Source: Bog-473 sp963850095 (GTDB lineage Bacteria; Actinomycetota; Acidimicrobiia; Acidimicrobiales; RAAP-2). Taken from it: a DNA stretch of 64,000 nt. Under the pieces are notes generated by a model, which was given only the letters and a program-made list of their open reading frames with translations, was not told where the DNA came from and ran no database searches. A program made the position numbers and the translations under genes. The DNA is taken from assembly GCA_963850095.1 (NCBI GenBank), contig CAWKJX010000014.1, positions 481,312-545,311 of the forward strand, in the 5' to 3' direction. This document shows positions 7,756 through 16,194 of the stretch, one piece after another. How positions within the stretch are numbered: position 1 is the first letter of the stretch; every line of letters starts with the position of its first letter.

Positions 7756-9531
7756 CTACGCCCCCTGCGCCTTGACCGCCGTCTCGGCCGCCCAGCGGTA
7801 GTCCGCCTTGCCCGAGGGCGAGCGCTGCACCTGCTCGACGAAGACCACCTGCTTGGGCAGCTTGTAGCGCGCGATGTGCCCCGAGGCATGCGAGACGATG
7901 GAGGCCTCGTCGGCCTCGTCGCCCGTGGCGCCCTCGGCCAGCTGCACCACGGCCACCACCTCGGAGCCCCAGCGCTCCGACGGCCGTCCCGTCACCACCA
8001 CGTCGGCCACCGCAGGATGCCCGGCGATGGCCCGCTCCACCTCCTCCACGAAGATCTTCTCGCCGCCCGAGTTCACCGTGACCGAGTCGCGGCCCAACAG
8101 CTCTATCGGCCCCGACGCCAGCCAGCGCGCCCGGTCCCCGGGAATGGAGTAGCGCACCCCGTCGATCACCGGGAAGGTGCGCGCCGTCTTGGCCTCGTCC
8201 CCCAAGTACCCCAGCGGCACGTTGCCCGTCTGCGCCAGCCAGCCGATGCCCTCGTGTCCCGGTTCCAACAGGTGCTCGAGCGTCTCGTCGACGACCACGG
8301 TGCCCGGTCCCGGGATGAACGACCCGACCTCGACCCCGTCGACCGAGGTCACGTGCATCTGCGCGCCGGTTTCCGACGAGCCGGCCGAGTCCGAAATGAC
8401 GAGGTTGGGCAGCCGCTCCAGCGCCATGGCCCGCACGGCCGGCGTGAGCGGCGCGCCGCCATTGCCGACGGCGAAGAAGGACGACAGGTCGTAGGACTTC
8501 TTGTCGAGCTGCAGCAGCAGCGGCCGCAAAATGGCGTCCCCCACGATGGTCATGGTGTTGACCTGTTCGCGCTCGACGGTCGACCACACGTCGTCGGGGT
8601 CGACGCGCCGCGGGTCGTCGGGGAAGACGAGCGTGGCGCCCTGGGCCATGAGCATGAAGCAGGCCCACTGCGCCGCGCCGTGCATGAGCGGCGGCAGCAC
8701 GAGCAGCTTGAGCGGGAAGCTCTCGGCCAGCCGCTCGGTCAGGCCCTCGTAGCTGGTGACGATCTCCCACGTGCCCACCTTCCGCCCGCCCATGGCGGCC
8801 ATGAAGATGTCGTGTTGCCGCCACAGCACGCCCTTGGGCATGCCCGTGGTGCCCCCCGTGTAGAGGACGTAGAGGTCGTCGGGGGACGGGTCGACCGGCG
8901 CGCCGTCAGGCGAGGATTTGGCCAGGGCCTCCTCGTACCACTCCGCCCCGGGGAGGAGGGGTTGGCCGGAGCCGTCTTCGACCTGGAGCAGCACGTCGGG
9001 GGGCGAGTCCAACGTGGGCAGCACCTCGGCCAGCGTCGGGGCGAGCGACGAGTGCAGGATCATGGCGCGGGGCCGGGCGTCGTTGAGCAGGTAACGCAGC
9101 TCCTCGCCCACGTAGCGGTAGTTCACGTTGAACGGGGCGACCCGGGCGCCGTAGCAGCCGAGCATGCCCTCGAGGTACTCGTTGCCGTTGTAGAGCGCCA
9201 GGGCCACGTGGTCCTGTCCGGACTCCCAGCCCCGCAGGTCCGGGCGCTCCGTGTGCACGCTGAGCCCGCGGCCGTGCAGGTAGGCGGCGAGGCGCTTCGA
9301 ACGTTCGGCCACCTGCCCGTAGGTCAGGCGGCGGTCCCGCCAGACGATGCACGGTTGATCGGCGAGCGACGTGACCAGCGTGTCGAAGGCCTTGGCCAGG
9401 TTGAACTGGACCGTGGCGCGGCGACGTGGGCGAGGCGGTGGACGAGGCCGGCGGCCGCGGCCGCGGCGGGGGCGGGGGCGGGGTCGGGGTCGGGGTCGGG
9501 GGACGAATCGGCGGGGGGCACGGCCCCGCAC
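7756..9531 (-). CDS. Acyl-CoA synthetase (AMP-binding, FadD-like); start unresolved
   Basis: An ATP-dependent fatty-acid or carboxylate CoA ligase, two-step through an acyl-adenylate. Core motifs: VLYTGGTTGMPKG (P-loop-like A3), ISDSAGSSETGAQMH (A5), YSIPGDRARW (A7) and C-terminal RSPSGKADYRWA with the catalytic Lys. Conserved sequence begins at QFNLAKAFDTLV (about 9408). The 40 residues upstream are a Pro/Arg run translated from a GGGGTC-type simple repeat and are probably not real protein, yet no ATG, GTG or TTG lies next to the conserved start (the codons there are ACG GTC CAG). A base error near 9411 is likely. Divergent from the aldehyde dehydrogenase at 9585, suggesting an aldehyde-to-acyl-CoA pair. 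Confidence 0.85.
   Translation of the reverse strand: MRGRAPRRFVPRPRPRPRPRPRRGRGRRPRPPPRPRRRATVQFNLAKAFDTLVTSLADQPCIVWRDRRLTYGQVAERSKRLAAYLHGRGLSVHTERPDLRGWESGQDHVALALYNGNEYLEGMLGCYGARVAPFNVNYRYVGEELRYLLNDARPRAMILHSSLAPTLAEVLPTLDSPPDVLLQVEDGSGQPLLPGAEWYEEALAKSSPDGAPVDPSPDDLYVLYTGGTTGMPKGVLWRQHDIFMAAMGGRKVGTWEIVTSYEGLTERLAESFPLKLLVLPPLMHGAAQWACFMLMAQGATLVFPDDPRRVDPDDVWSTVEREQVNTMTIVGDAILRPLLLQLDKKSYDLSSFFAVGNGGAPLTPAVRAMALERLPNLVISDSAGSSETGAQMHVTSVDGVEVGSFIPGPGTVVVDETLEHLLEPGHEGIGWLAQTGNVPLGYLGDEAKTARTFPVIDGVRYSIPGDRARWLASGPIELLGRDSVTVNSGGEKIFVEEVERAIAGHPAVADVVVTGRPSERWGSEVVAVVQLAEGATGDEADEASIVSHASGHIARYKLPKQVVFVEQVQRSPSGKADYRWAAETAVKAQGA
9466..9502. repeat. G-rich simple repeat between divergent genes
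   Basis: A run of GGGGGC units followed by three GGGGTC units. It lies between the acyl-CoA synthetase and the aldehyde dehydrogenase and is translated as meaningless Pro/Arg or Gly/Val runs in extended frames. It probably forms part of the divergent promoter region; the G-tracts could fold as a G-quadruplex on the plus strand (inference). Confidence 0.6.
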
Positions 9532-9584
9532 CGTACCAACTGCCGGTTTGGGGCGGGCTGCCCCACTTCGGCAAAGATCACCCC

Positions 9585-10937
9585 GTGGACCTGCGCAACC
9601 CAGCCACCGGCGAAATCATCCGCACCGTCGAGGGTCTCAGTGCCGAGGAGACCGACGCCGCCATTGCGCGGGCCGCGGTCGCCTTCGCCTCGTGGCGGGC
9701 CGTCGCCCCGGGCGACCGGGCCCGTCTGCTGCGCCGCTTCGCCGCCGCGGTGGACGGGCACGTCGAAGAGCTGGCCGGGCTCGAGGTGGCCAACGCCGGC
9801 CACGTCATCGGCAATGCCCGCTGGGAGGCCGGCAACGTGCGCGACGTGCTCGAGTACTACGCCGGGGCGCCGGAGCGCCAGAGCGGGCGCCAAATCCCGG
9901 TGCCCGGCGGCATCGACGTCACCTTCTACGAGCCGCTCGGCGTGGTCGGCGTCATCGTGCCCTGGAACTTCCCCATGGCCATCGCCGGCTGGGGCTTCGC
10001 CCCGGCGCTGGCCGCCGGTAACACCGTCGTGCTCAAGCCGGCCGAGTTGACGCCGCTCAGCGCGCTGCGCATCGGCGAGCTGGCGCTCGAGGCCGGAATC
10101 CCCGAAGGCGTGCTGCAGATCCTGCCCGGCAAGGGCAGCGTCATCGGTGAGCGCTTCGTCGCCCATCCCGACGTGCGCAAGGTGTGCTTCACCGGCTCGA
10201 CCGAGGTGGGGCGCTCCGTCATGGCGGGCTGCGCCCAGCAGATCAAGCGGGTCACCCTCGAGCTGGGGGGCAAGAGCGCCAACATCGTCTTCGCCGACGC
10301 CGACCTGGAGCTGGCGGCGGCGCGTGCGCCCTACGGCGTGTTCGACAACGCGGGGCAGGACTGCTGCGCCCGCTCGCGCCTCCTCGTCGAGCGCTCCGTC
10401 TACGACCGCTTCCTGGCCCTGTTGGAGCCGGCCGTACAGGGCGTGGTCGTGGGCGACCCGGCGCAGGAGTCGACCGAAATGGGCCCGCTGATTTCGGAGG
10501 GCCACCTGGCCACGGTGGCGTCCTTCGTGCCCGAGGGCGCGCCGGTGGCCGTGCGCGGAACCTGTCCCGACGGCCCGGGCAACTGGTTCGCGCCGACCGT
10601 CCTGGCGCCCGTCGCGCCCACCGACCGAGCCGCCACCGAGGAGATCTTCGGCCCGGTGCTCGCCGTCATCCCCTTCGAGGACGAGGCGGATGCCGTGCGG
10701 CTGGCCAACGACACGCCCTACGGCCTGTCGGGCTCGCTGTGGACGCGCGACGTCGGGCGGGCGTTGCGCGTGGCACGCGCCGTGGAGACCGGCACCCTGT
10801 CGGTCAACTCGCACTCGTCGGTGCGCTACTGGACGCCCTTCGGCGGCGTGAAGCAGTCCGGCATAGGGCGCGAGCTCGGGCCCGATGCGCTGGAGGCCTT
10901 CAGCGACGTCAAGAACGTGTTCATCAGCTCGGAATAG
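9585..10937 (+). CDS. Aldehyde dehydrogenase family protein
   Basis: NAD(P)-dependent oxidation of an aldehyde to the acid. Motifs: VGVIVPWNFPM (cofactor entry), VCFTGSTEVGRSVM, VTLELGGKSANIVF with the catalytic Glu, FDNAGQDCCARSRL with the catalytic Cys (first of the CC pair, residue ~260), EEIFGPVLAVIPFE and SHSSVRYWTPFGGVKQSG. The GTG at 9585 is chosen because DLRNPATGEII directly follows it and the upstream in-frame sequence is Gly-rich repeat; this gives 450 residues, slightly short for the family. Followed 7 bases later by an SDR, with which it forms an operon, so the two may act on the same alcohol/aldehyde chain. Confidence 0.9.
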   Translation: MDLRNPATGEIIRTVEGLSAEETDAAIARAAVAFASWRAVAPGDRARLLRRFAAAVDGHVEELAGLEVANAGHVIGNARWEAGNVRDVLEYYAGAPERQSGRQIPVPGGIDVTFYEPLGVVGVIVPWNFPMAIAGWGFAPALAAGNTVVLKPAELTPLSALRIGELALEAGIPEGVLQILPGKGSVIGERFVAHPDVRKVCFTGSTEVGRSVMAGCAQQIKRVTLELGGKSANIVFADADLELAAARAPYGVFDNAGQDCCARSRLLVERSVYDRFLALLEPAVQGVVVGDPAQESTEMGPLISEGHLATVASFVPEGAPVAVRGTCPDGPGNWFAPTVLAPVAPTDRAATEEIFGPVLAVIPFEDEADAVRLANDTPYGLSGSLWTRDVGRALRVARAVETGTLSVNSHSSVRYWTPFGGVKQSGIGRELGPDALEAFSDVKNVFISSE

Positions 10938-10944
10938 GAGACCC

Positions 10945-11730
10945 ATGAGCGACCCCACCTTCTACGCCCGCCGCCTGGTCGATCGCGTCGCCGTGGTCAC
11001 CGGCGGCGCCAGCGGCATCGGCCGCGCCATGTGCGAGCGCTTCGCCGCCGAAGGCGCCCGGGTGGCCGTCGTCGACCTGGACGAGGACGCCGGAGGTGCC
11101 GTGGCGGCCGCGGTCGGCGGCCTGTTCGTCAAGGCCGACGTGACGTCCGCCGAGGAGGTGGAGGAGCTGTACGGGTCGGTGGCCGCCGAGCTCGGCGGCC
11201 TCGACATCTGCTGCAACAACGCGGGGATCAGCCCACCCGACGACGACTCCATCCTGGAGACCGGTCTCGACGCGTGGGAGCGCGTGCAGCGGGTGAACCT
11301 GACCTCGGTCTACCACTGCTGCAAGCACGCGCTGCCGCACCTGCTGGCCCGGGGCAAGGGGTCGATCGTCAACACGGCGTCGTTCGTCGCCGTCATGGGC
11401 GCGGCCACCAGCCAAATCAGCTACACCGCGTCCAAGGGCGGCGTGCTGGCCATGAGTCGTGAACTCGGCGTGCAGTTCGCCCGCCAGGGCGTGCGCGTCA
11501 ACGCGCTGTGCCCGGGGCCGGTCAACACGACGCTGCTGCAGGAGCTCTTCGCCAAGGACCCCGAGCGGGCGGCGCGGCGCCTGGTGCACATCCCGATGGG
11601 CCGCTTCGGCGAGGCTTCCGAGATCGCCGCGGCGGCGGCCTTCCTGGCCAGTGACGACTCGTCGTTCATTACCGCGTCGACCTTCCTGGTCGACGGCGGG
11701 ATCTCCGGCGCCTACGTGACCCCGCTCTGA
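10945..11730 (+). CDS. Short-chain dehydrogenase/reductase (3-oxoacyl-ACP reductase-like)
   Basis: A complete 261-residue classical SDR. AVVTGGASGIGRAMCERF is the cofactor loop, VVDLDEDA the acidic residue that favours NAD(H), CCNNAGIS the NNAG motif, IVNTASFVA the catalytic Ser region, YTASKGGV the Tyr-Lys pair, and VNALCPGPVNT the dimer-side loop. ATG 10945 follows GGAG at 10937-10940. Directly downstream of the aldehyde dehydrogenase, it probably supplies or removes the aldehyde as an alcohol dehydrogenase or 3-hydroxyacyl dehydrogenase; the true substrate is not visible. Confidence 0.9.
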   Translation: MSDPTFYARRLVDRVAVVTGGASGIGRAMCERFAAEGARVAVVDLDEDAGGAVAAAVGGLFVKADVTSAEEVEELYGSVAAELGGLDICCNNAGISPPDDDSILETGLDAWERVQRVNLTSVYHCCKHALPHLLARGKGSIVNTASFVAVMGAATSQISYTASKGGVLAMSRELGVQFARQGVRVNALCPGPVNTTLLQELFAKDPERAARRLVHIPMGRFGEASEIAAAAAFLASDDSSFITASTFLVDGGISGAYVTPL

Positions 11731-11733
11731 CCC

Positions 11734-12466
11734 TCAGCCGCCCAGGCTGGTCCGCAGCTCGTCGAGGGCGCGCCGCAGCTCGGCCACCTCGGCCCGTAGG
11801 TCGGCCACCTCCGATCGCAGCTCGTCCGCCTGGTCGGGCTTGTGGTCGCTGTCCCGGTGGCGGGGAGACGCGCGACGTCCGTGCGGTCGTCGCTCCCGTC
11901 ATCGGTGAGGGGAACAGGAACACGAGCAGGATCACGGAACAGGAATCAGGAACAGGAACGGACTCGCGTGCAGCGGTGCCCACCAGCAGGCTCGCCCAGC
12001 GCTCCTCCTTCTGGCCGGGCCGGCGCCCGACGTTCGTGACCAACGGCTCGTCGCGGGCGCCGAGGAGGTCGAGCTCGTGCTGGACCTCGTCGAGCCCGTC
12101 GAAACGCGACATGCGCTCCGTGCGGAGCCGCAGTTCGCCCACGGTCTGGGGCCCGCGCAGCAAGAGCACGGCGAGGACCGCCGATTGGCGGGCATCGAGC
12201 CCGAGGTTCTCGTCGAGCACCTGGCGGTAACGGACGACGGAGCGACCGTGCGAGGGCAGCACGAAGCGGACCAGTCGCAGGTCCTTGAGTTCATGGAGAG
12301 CCGTCTCCACCGTCTGCTCGCCGTAGCTGACGACGGGCTCCCGGTTCGACGTCTGGTTGCACGCCGCCACGAGCGCACTGAGGGTGAGCGGGTACTGCTG
12401 CGGCGTCGAGAGCGCCTTCTCCACCAGCGAGCCCAGCACCCGCGCGCCTTCCTCGCTCAGCTGCAC
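11734..12466 (-). CDS. YceH family protein, DUF480 (frameshifted linker)
   Basis: Two tandem winged-helix domains of the YceH/DUF480 family, function unknown. The N-terminal part (from ATG 12466) is clear: EARVLGSLVEKALSTP-like opening, PLTLSALVAACNQTSNR, ALHELKDLRLVRFVLPS, SAVLAVLLLRGPQTVGEL and VGRRPGQKEERWASLLVG. The C-terminal coiled coil DELRSEVADLRAEVAELRR ending TSLGG at 11734 is in another frame. Between them, 11,860-11,960 contains repetitive CAGGAACAGGAA-like sequence and at least one frameshift. Convergent with the upstream SDR (3 bases between stops). Confidence 0.8.
11909..11960. repeat. Degenerate GGAACA simple repeat inside yceH linker
   Basis: Several copies of GGAACAGGAAC with variants interrupt the sequence coding the linker between the YceH domains and its coiled coil. 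They coincide with the loss of frame, so slippage or misassembly is plausible. Confidence 0.55.
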
Positions 12467-12559
12467 GGGTCCGGAGCATAGGTGGCGGGGTGTCGCAGGG
12501 CCTTGGTGCGACGACGGAGGGATCGAAGGCGGGTCCGGACGCCGACGGGACCGGGGAGT

Positions 12560-13740
12560 TCAGCCGGACCGCGAGCTGGTGGACCAGGTCTGGGCCAGGT
12601 AAGGGCCGTCGGGGCCGAAGCCCAGGTGGGCGATCTGCACCGGCCGGGGAGGACCGGGGAGGGGCAGGGTCGAGTTGAACGGCGTGTACAGCAGCCAGTA
12701 GCCGTCGTCGTTGCTGAACACCGACTCCTCGCCGGGGCCCTGGCCCTGTGTATTGGACGCCAATAGCGGCGTGGACGAGGTGTCGATGCACGGGCCGAGC
12801 GGGCCGGCGCAGCGGGCGGCGCCGATGGCGTAACTGGTCTGGTTGAACCAGCCGCCCGAGTAGAGCATCCAGTACTCCCCGTGCACCAGCACGAGCTGCG
12901 GCGCCTCCACAATGTGGTTCTGCCAGGGCTCGTCGGGCACCATGACGACAGTGGGCGGCCGCCTGCAGCCCGAGCCCGTCGGCACTCAGAGGCTGACTCC
13001 AGATTTGGGTGTTCACGGTGGGCAGGCCGGGCTGGTCGGCCCGGGCGTTCTGGTCCGACTTCCAGATCATGTACGGCTGGCCCGTGCGGTCGACGAACAC
13101 ACGCGGGTCGATGGAACCGCCGAGCGACTGCTGACAGATGAAGGGCGTGGGCGAGGCCAGGTAGGGGCCGGCCACCGCGGTGCTGACGGCGTCGCCGATG
13201 CACATGGTCGGCGGCGTGACGCCGGCCAGCTGCGAGGTGAAGTACAGCACGTAGTGGTCGCCGAACTGGGCGACGTCGGGTGCCCACATTTTGCCGGGGA
13301 CCGACCACGGTGGCGCGTCCGGTAGTGCGTCGCTCACCGCACCCCACTGGCCCATGGTGGGGCCCGGCGCGCACCGGCACGTTCTGCGGTACGTCGTCCT
13401 GCGACGTGAAGAGGTAGTACTCGCCGCCCTGCACGTAGACGAAGGGGTCGGGCTGGTCGGCGCCCGAGGCGACCGTGTAGCCGGGCTCGGACGACTCGGC
13501 CAGGCGCGGCGGCTCGTAGTACGGGGTCTGCAGTCCGAGCGCGCTGTCGCCCACCGCGGTGCCGAGGGCATTGGCCGAGGCGGCGAGCAACGGTGACACC
13601 GCCGACTCCCGTGCCGTGCGGGCACTGGCCGTGGGCGCATCGAGCCCGGTGAGGCCGGGCAGGGCCAGCGCCAGCGCGCCCAGGGCCGACGCCACCCCGA
13701 GGGCGACGGTGATGCGGCGCTGCGCGCGCCCGCCTCAACA
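12560..13740 (-). CDS. Secreted glycoside hydrolase family 43-like protein (frameshifts)
   Basis: A five-bladed beta-propeller of the GH43 (arabinanase/xylosidase) type. The three acid positions are recognisable: QPDPFVYVQGGEYYLF (first Asp), SIDPRVFVDRTGQPYMIW (pKa-tuning Asp) and HIVEAPQLVLVHGEYWMLY (Glu). MWAPDVAQFGDHYVLYF is a further blade. The N-terminus is an Ala/Leu-rich signal peptide starting at ATG 13740 or GTG 13695. Frames change near 13715, 13390 and 12990, each repaired by the neighbouring frame. It likely trims arabinose-containing polymer outside the cell. That would fit an organism with AftD-like arabinosyltransferases, but the specificity is inferred. Confidence 0.72.
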
Positions 13741-13860
13741 TGGGGAAGAACTGGGGACGGCGGCAGTGGTGTTTGGGGATGACGCCCAGAAAGATGGGGA
13801 CAACCCCTGGATTTCGCGAAACCCCATTGACCTGGCGTGACGAGAAGCGCAATCTGTCTC

Positions 13861-14030
13861 CAGTTCGGAGACGAAAGCCCGCCGAACCTCAAGCGAGCAC
13901 CGCAAGGTAGGAGCGAGGGAAGCCCGAAAGGAAGCCGCAAGGCGGACACGAGGGAAGCCGAGAGAACACTGCAAGGTGGGATCGAGGGATGGGAGCGAGC
14001 CCCGCGAGGGGAGCGTGACCGGAGTGGGCT
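13861..14030 (+). repeat. Tandem GNRA-tetraloop hairpin array, ~35-nt period
   Basis: Non-coding stretch upstream of the GH43-like gene. Short stems capped by GNRA loops follow each other on the plus strand: ACC-GCAA-GGT (13899-13908), CC-GAAA-GG (13924-13931), GCC-GCAA-GGC (13934-13943), CACT-GCAA-GGTG (13967-13978) and CCCC-GCGA-GGGG (14000-14011). They are joined by a purine-rich linker of the form GGAnCGAGGGA, starting at about 13910, 13944 and 13979. TTCGG (13864) and CCGAA (13882) could form an opening stem. I recognise no known RNA family; GNRA loops on one strand only suggest an RNA read from plus, possibly a repetitive extragenic element. Confidence 0.55.
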
Positions 14031-14401
14031 GGAAGATCCGATCTGAGGTGGTCCGTGGTGTGCCACGACGGCTTCCCTGGAGCCGGCGGGGTCGCTTCGG
14101 GCGGGGGTTGTCCGACACGATTCCCGTCCGGGGCCAGCGGGTCATCGCAGGCGTAGCCCCGAGGAGCACGGGAGGCTCAGGCCGAACGGTTACTCGGGGT
14201 TGCGTCGCGCCCGGGCCCAGGTCGTTCCCGGCCCGCGCCCTTGTCCTTGCCCTCGCCAGGCAGCAGGTCCCTCGTGGTGTCGTTCCCCTTCCACACCCCC
14301 ATGACCCGGTAACGCCGCAGCGGGCGCGATCCTGCGGGCGCCGGGGGTCGGCCCGGGCGGCGGCTCAGGCACGGGGAGGCAGGGCGGTCAGCCCGGGACG
14401 G
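14031..14401. other. Intergenic, no gene seen
   Basis: About 370 GC-rich bases between the hairpin array and the nucleotidyltransferase stop. All open frames are short and rich in Arg/Pro/Gly with no recognisable motif. No convincing terminator or promoter was seen. Confidence 0.5.
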
Positions 14402-15271
14402 TCAGCGCAGGGTGGTCCACAGGCCGGCCGGGCGCTCGCCGGCCGCCACCTGGCGCTGGATCTCGGTCTGGACCAGCGCCAGGTCGTCGGGATGCGTCAC
14501 CCCGACGCAGCGGCCGGTCGCCTCGAGCACGACGAAAACGCTGGAGGAGAGCGACTGGGCCACCACCTCGGGCAGCAGGACCTCGGCCTCCTCGGAGGCT
14601 CCCGGGGCGGCCTCCATGGCCGCCTGGAGCACCTTGTGGAAGGCCGGGGTGAAGCCCCAGAGGTTCATGGAGACCCGGGCGTCGGGCGGGAGCGAGGCGG
14701 GCTCACGGCCGTCCCCGGCCACGTACCCGCCCTCGCGGGTGGCCCTGACCTGGCGGCGCTCGTCGACGCCGAGCAGCCGGCCGTCGGGGGCGACCCGGCA
14801 GATGCCGCGGGTCACGGGTGAGAAGCCGATGACGGCGTCGGCCAGGCGGTAGCCCACCAGGGCGTTGGTGTCCCCGCCGGCGCGCAGGTGGGCCGCCAGC
14901 TGCGCGCAGCCGTCGCGCCCGTAGACGTCGTCGGCGTTGCAGACGCCGTAGGGGGCGTCGCCGACATGGTCGGAGGCGCTCAGCACGGCGTGGACGGTGC
15001 CGAGCGGCGCCGCCTGGGTGGCGAAGCGCACGTCGACCGTGTGGGGCCAGGTGCGCTCGACGTGGTAGCGGACGGCGGGACCAGTGCTCGGGCCTAGCAC
15101 CAGGACGATGGTCTCGAAGCCGGCCGACAGCGCGTCGGAGGCGACCAGGTCGATCACCGCCTCGCCGTGGGGTCCGATGGGCGCCAGCGGTTTGCAGCCG
15201 CCGTACCGCTTGGCCCGTCCGGCGGCGAGGACGACGAGCGAGAGCCCGCCGCCGCCCGACCCGCCGCTCAC
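14402..15271 (-). CDS. Sugar/NTP nucleotidyltransferase-like protein
   Basis: A 289-residue protein with an N-terminal GT-A nucleotidyltransferase fold. VVLAAGRAKRYGGCKPLAPIG is the signature nucleotide-binding loop with the conserved Arg and Lys, and VCNADDVYGRDG carries the metal-binding Asp. Later NLWGFTPAFH and VTHPDDLALVQ are typical of sugar-phosphate nucleotidyltransferases. GTG 15271 overlaps the FabH-like stop by 4 bases (GTGA), so it is the last gene of the lipid operon. It probably activates a sugar phosphate or similar alcohol phosphate, but its link to the preceding ketoacyl synthase is unexplained. Confidence 0.78.
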   Translation of the reverse strand: MSGGSGGGGLSLVVLAAGRAKRYGGCKPLAPIGPHGEAVIDLVASDALSAGFETIVLVLGPSTGPAVRYHVERTWPHTVDVRFATQAAPLGTVHAVLSASDHVGDAPYGVCNADDVYGRDGCAQLAAHLRAGGDTNALVGYRLADAVIGFSPVTRGICRVAPDGRLLGVDERRQVRATREGGYVAGDGREPASLPPDARVSMNLWGFTPAFHKVLQAAMEAAPGASEEAEVLLPEVVAQSLSSSVFVVLEATGRCVGVTHPDDLALVQTEIQRQVAAGERPAGLWTTLR

Positions 15272-16194
15272 GCGCTCCAGCGGAAGACTGCGCTGGCCCA
15301 CGTCATGCCGCCGCCGAATCCGGTCAGCAACAAGTTGTCGCCGTCGTGGATCCGGCCGTCGAGCAGCACGTCGTGCAGGGCGAGGGGAATGGAGGCCGAC
15401 GAGGTGTTGCCGTAGCGGTCGATGACGACCGCCGTGCGCTCCTCGGGGATGCCCAGGCGCTGACAGGCTGCCTGAATGATGCGCACGTTGGCCTGGTGCG
15501 GCACCATCATGTGGATGTCGTCCGGCCCGAGGCCGGCGTCGGCCATGGCCCGCTCGGCCGATTCCACCACCACGCGCACGGCACGTCGGAAGACTTCCTT
15601 GCCATCCATGAACAGCGTGCCGCCGTGCTCGCACTTGAGCAGGTGCCGGAGCGACCCGTCAGAGTTCATGTTCCAGCTGAGCAGGCACCCCGGACCTTCG
15701 ACCGGCTCGACCACGACGGCGCCGGCGCCGTCACCGACGATGATGGCGATTTTGCGGTCGTCCATGTCGGTGATCTTCGACAGCGTTTCGGACCCGACGA
15801 GCAGTATCGGGCCCGAGCCGACCGCGATGAGCCCGGCCACCGTGACCAGGCCGTAGACGAAGCCCGAGCAGGCCGCGTTGAGGTCGAAGGCACCGCCCTT
15901 CATGCCGATGCCGTGCTGCACGGTCGGCGCCGTGCCCGGGACGATGCCGTCGGGTGTGGTGGTGGCCAGGATGAGGTGGTCGATCTCCCCGGGCGTGCGG
16001 CCGGCCTTGGCCAGCGCGGCCTGGGCGGCCTCAATGGCCAGACCCGACGTCGTGCCGCCGATGTGGCGCTCGCGGATACCCGTGCGCTCGACAATCCACT
16101 CGTCGCTGGTGTCGAGCCGCACGGCGAAGTCGGCGTTGGTGACCACCTTGTCCGGCACGGCGATGCCCCAGCCCGTGATGCGGATCCCCTTCAC
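15268..16194 (-). CDS. 3-oxoacyl-ACP synthase III family protein (FabH-like)
   Basis: A thiolase-fold condensing enzyme of 308 residues. NAACSGFVYGL holds the catalytic Cys, VPHQANVRIIQAA the His, and DRYGNTSSASIPLAL the Asn, so the Cys-His-Asn triad is intact. TSDEWIVERTGIRERH is the classic FabH N-terminal signature and GFGGGMTWAS the C-terminus. The GTG at 16194 overlaps the thiolase stop by 4 bases. Within an operon of thioesterase, oxidoreductase, thiolase and nucleotidyltransferase it may make a 3-ketoacyl product for lipid or secondary metabolism rather than start housekeeping fatty-acid synthesis (inference). Confidence 0.9.
   Translation of the reverse strand: MKGIRITGWGIAVPDKVVTNADFAVRLDTSDEWIVERTGIRERHIGGTTSGLAIEAAQAALAKAGRTPGEIDHLILATTTPDGIVPGTAPTVQHGIGMKGGAFDLNAACSGFVYGLVTVAGLIAVGSGPILLVGSETLSKITDMDDRKIAIIVGDGAGAVVVEPVEGPGCLLSWNMNSDGSLRHLLKCEHGGTLFMDGKEVFRRAVRVVVESAERAMADAGLGPDDIHMMVPHQANVRIIQAACQRLGIPEERTAVVIDRYGNTSSASIPLALHDVLLDGRIHDGDNLLLTGFGGGMTWASAVFRWSA

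Noticed and set aside
13861..14401. RNase P RNA, tmRNA or SRP RNA gene
   Set aside because: The invariant cores of these RNAs (for example GAGGAAAGTCC of RNase P, or a tRNA-like 3' end) are missing; only the repeated GNRA hairpins remain.
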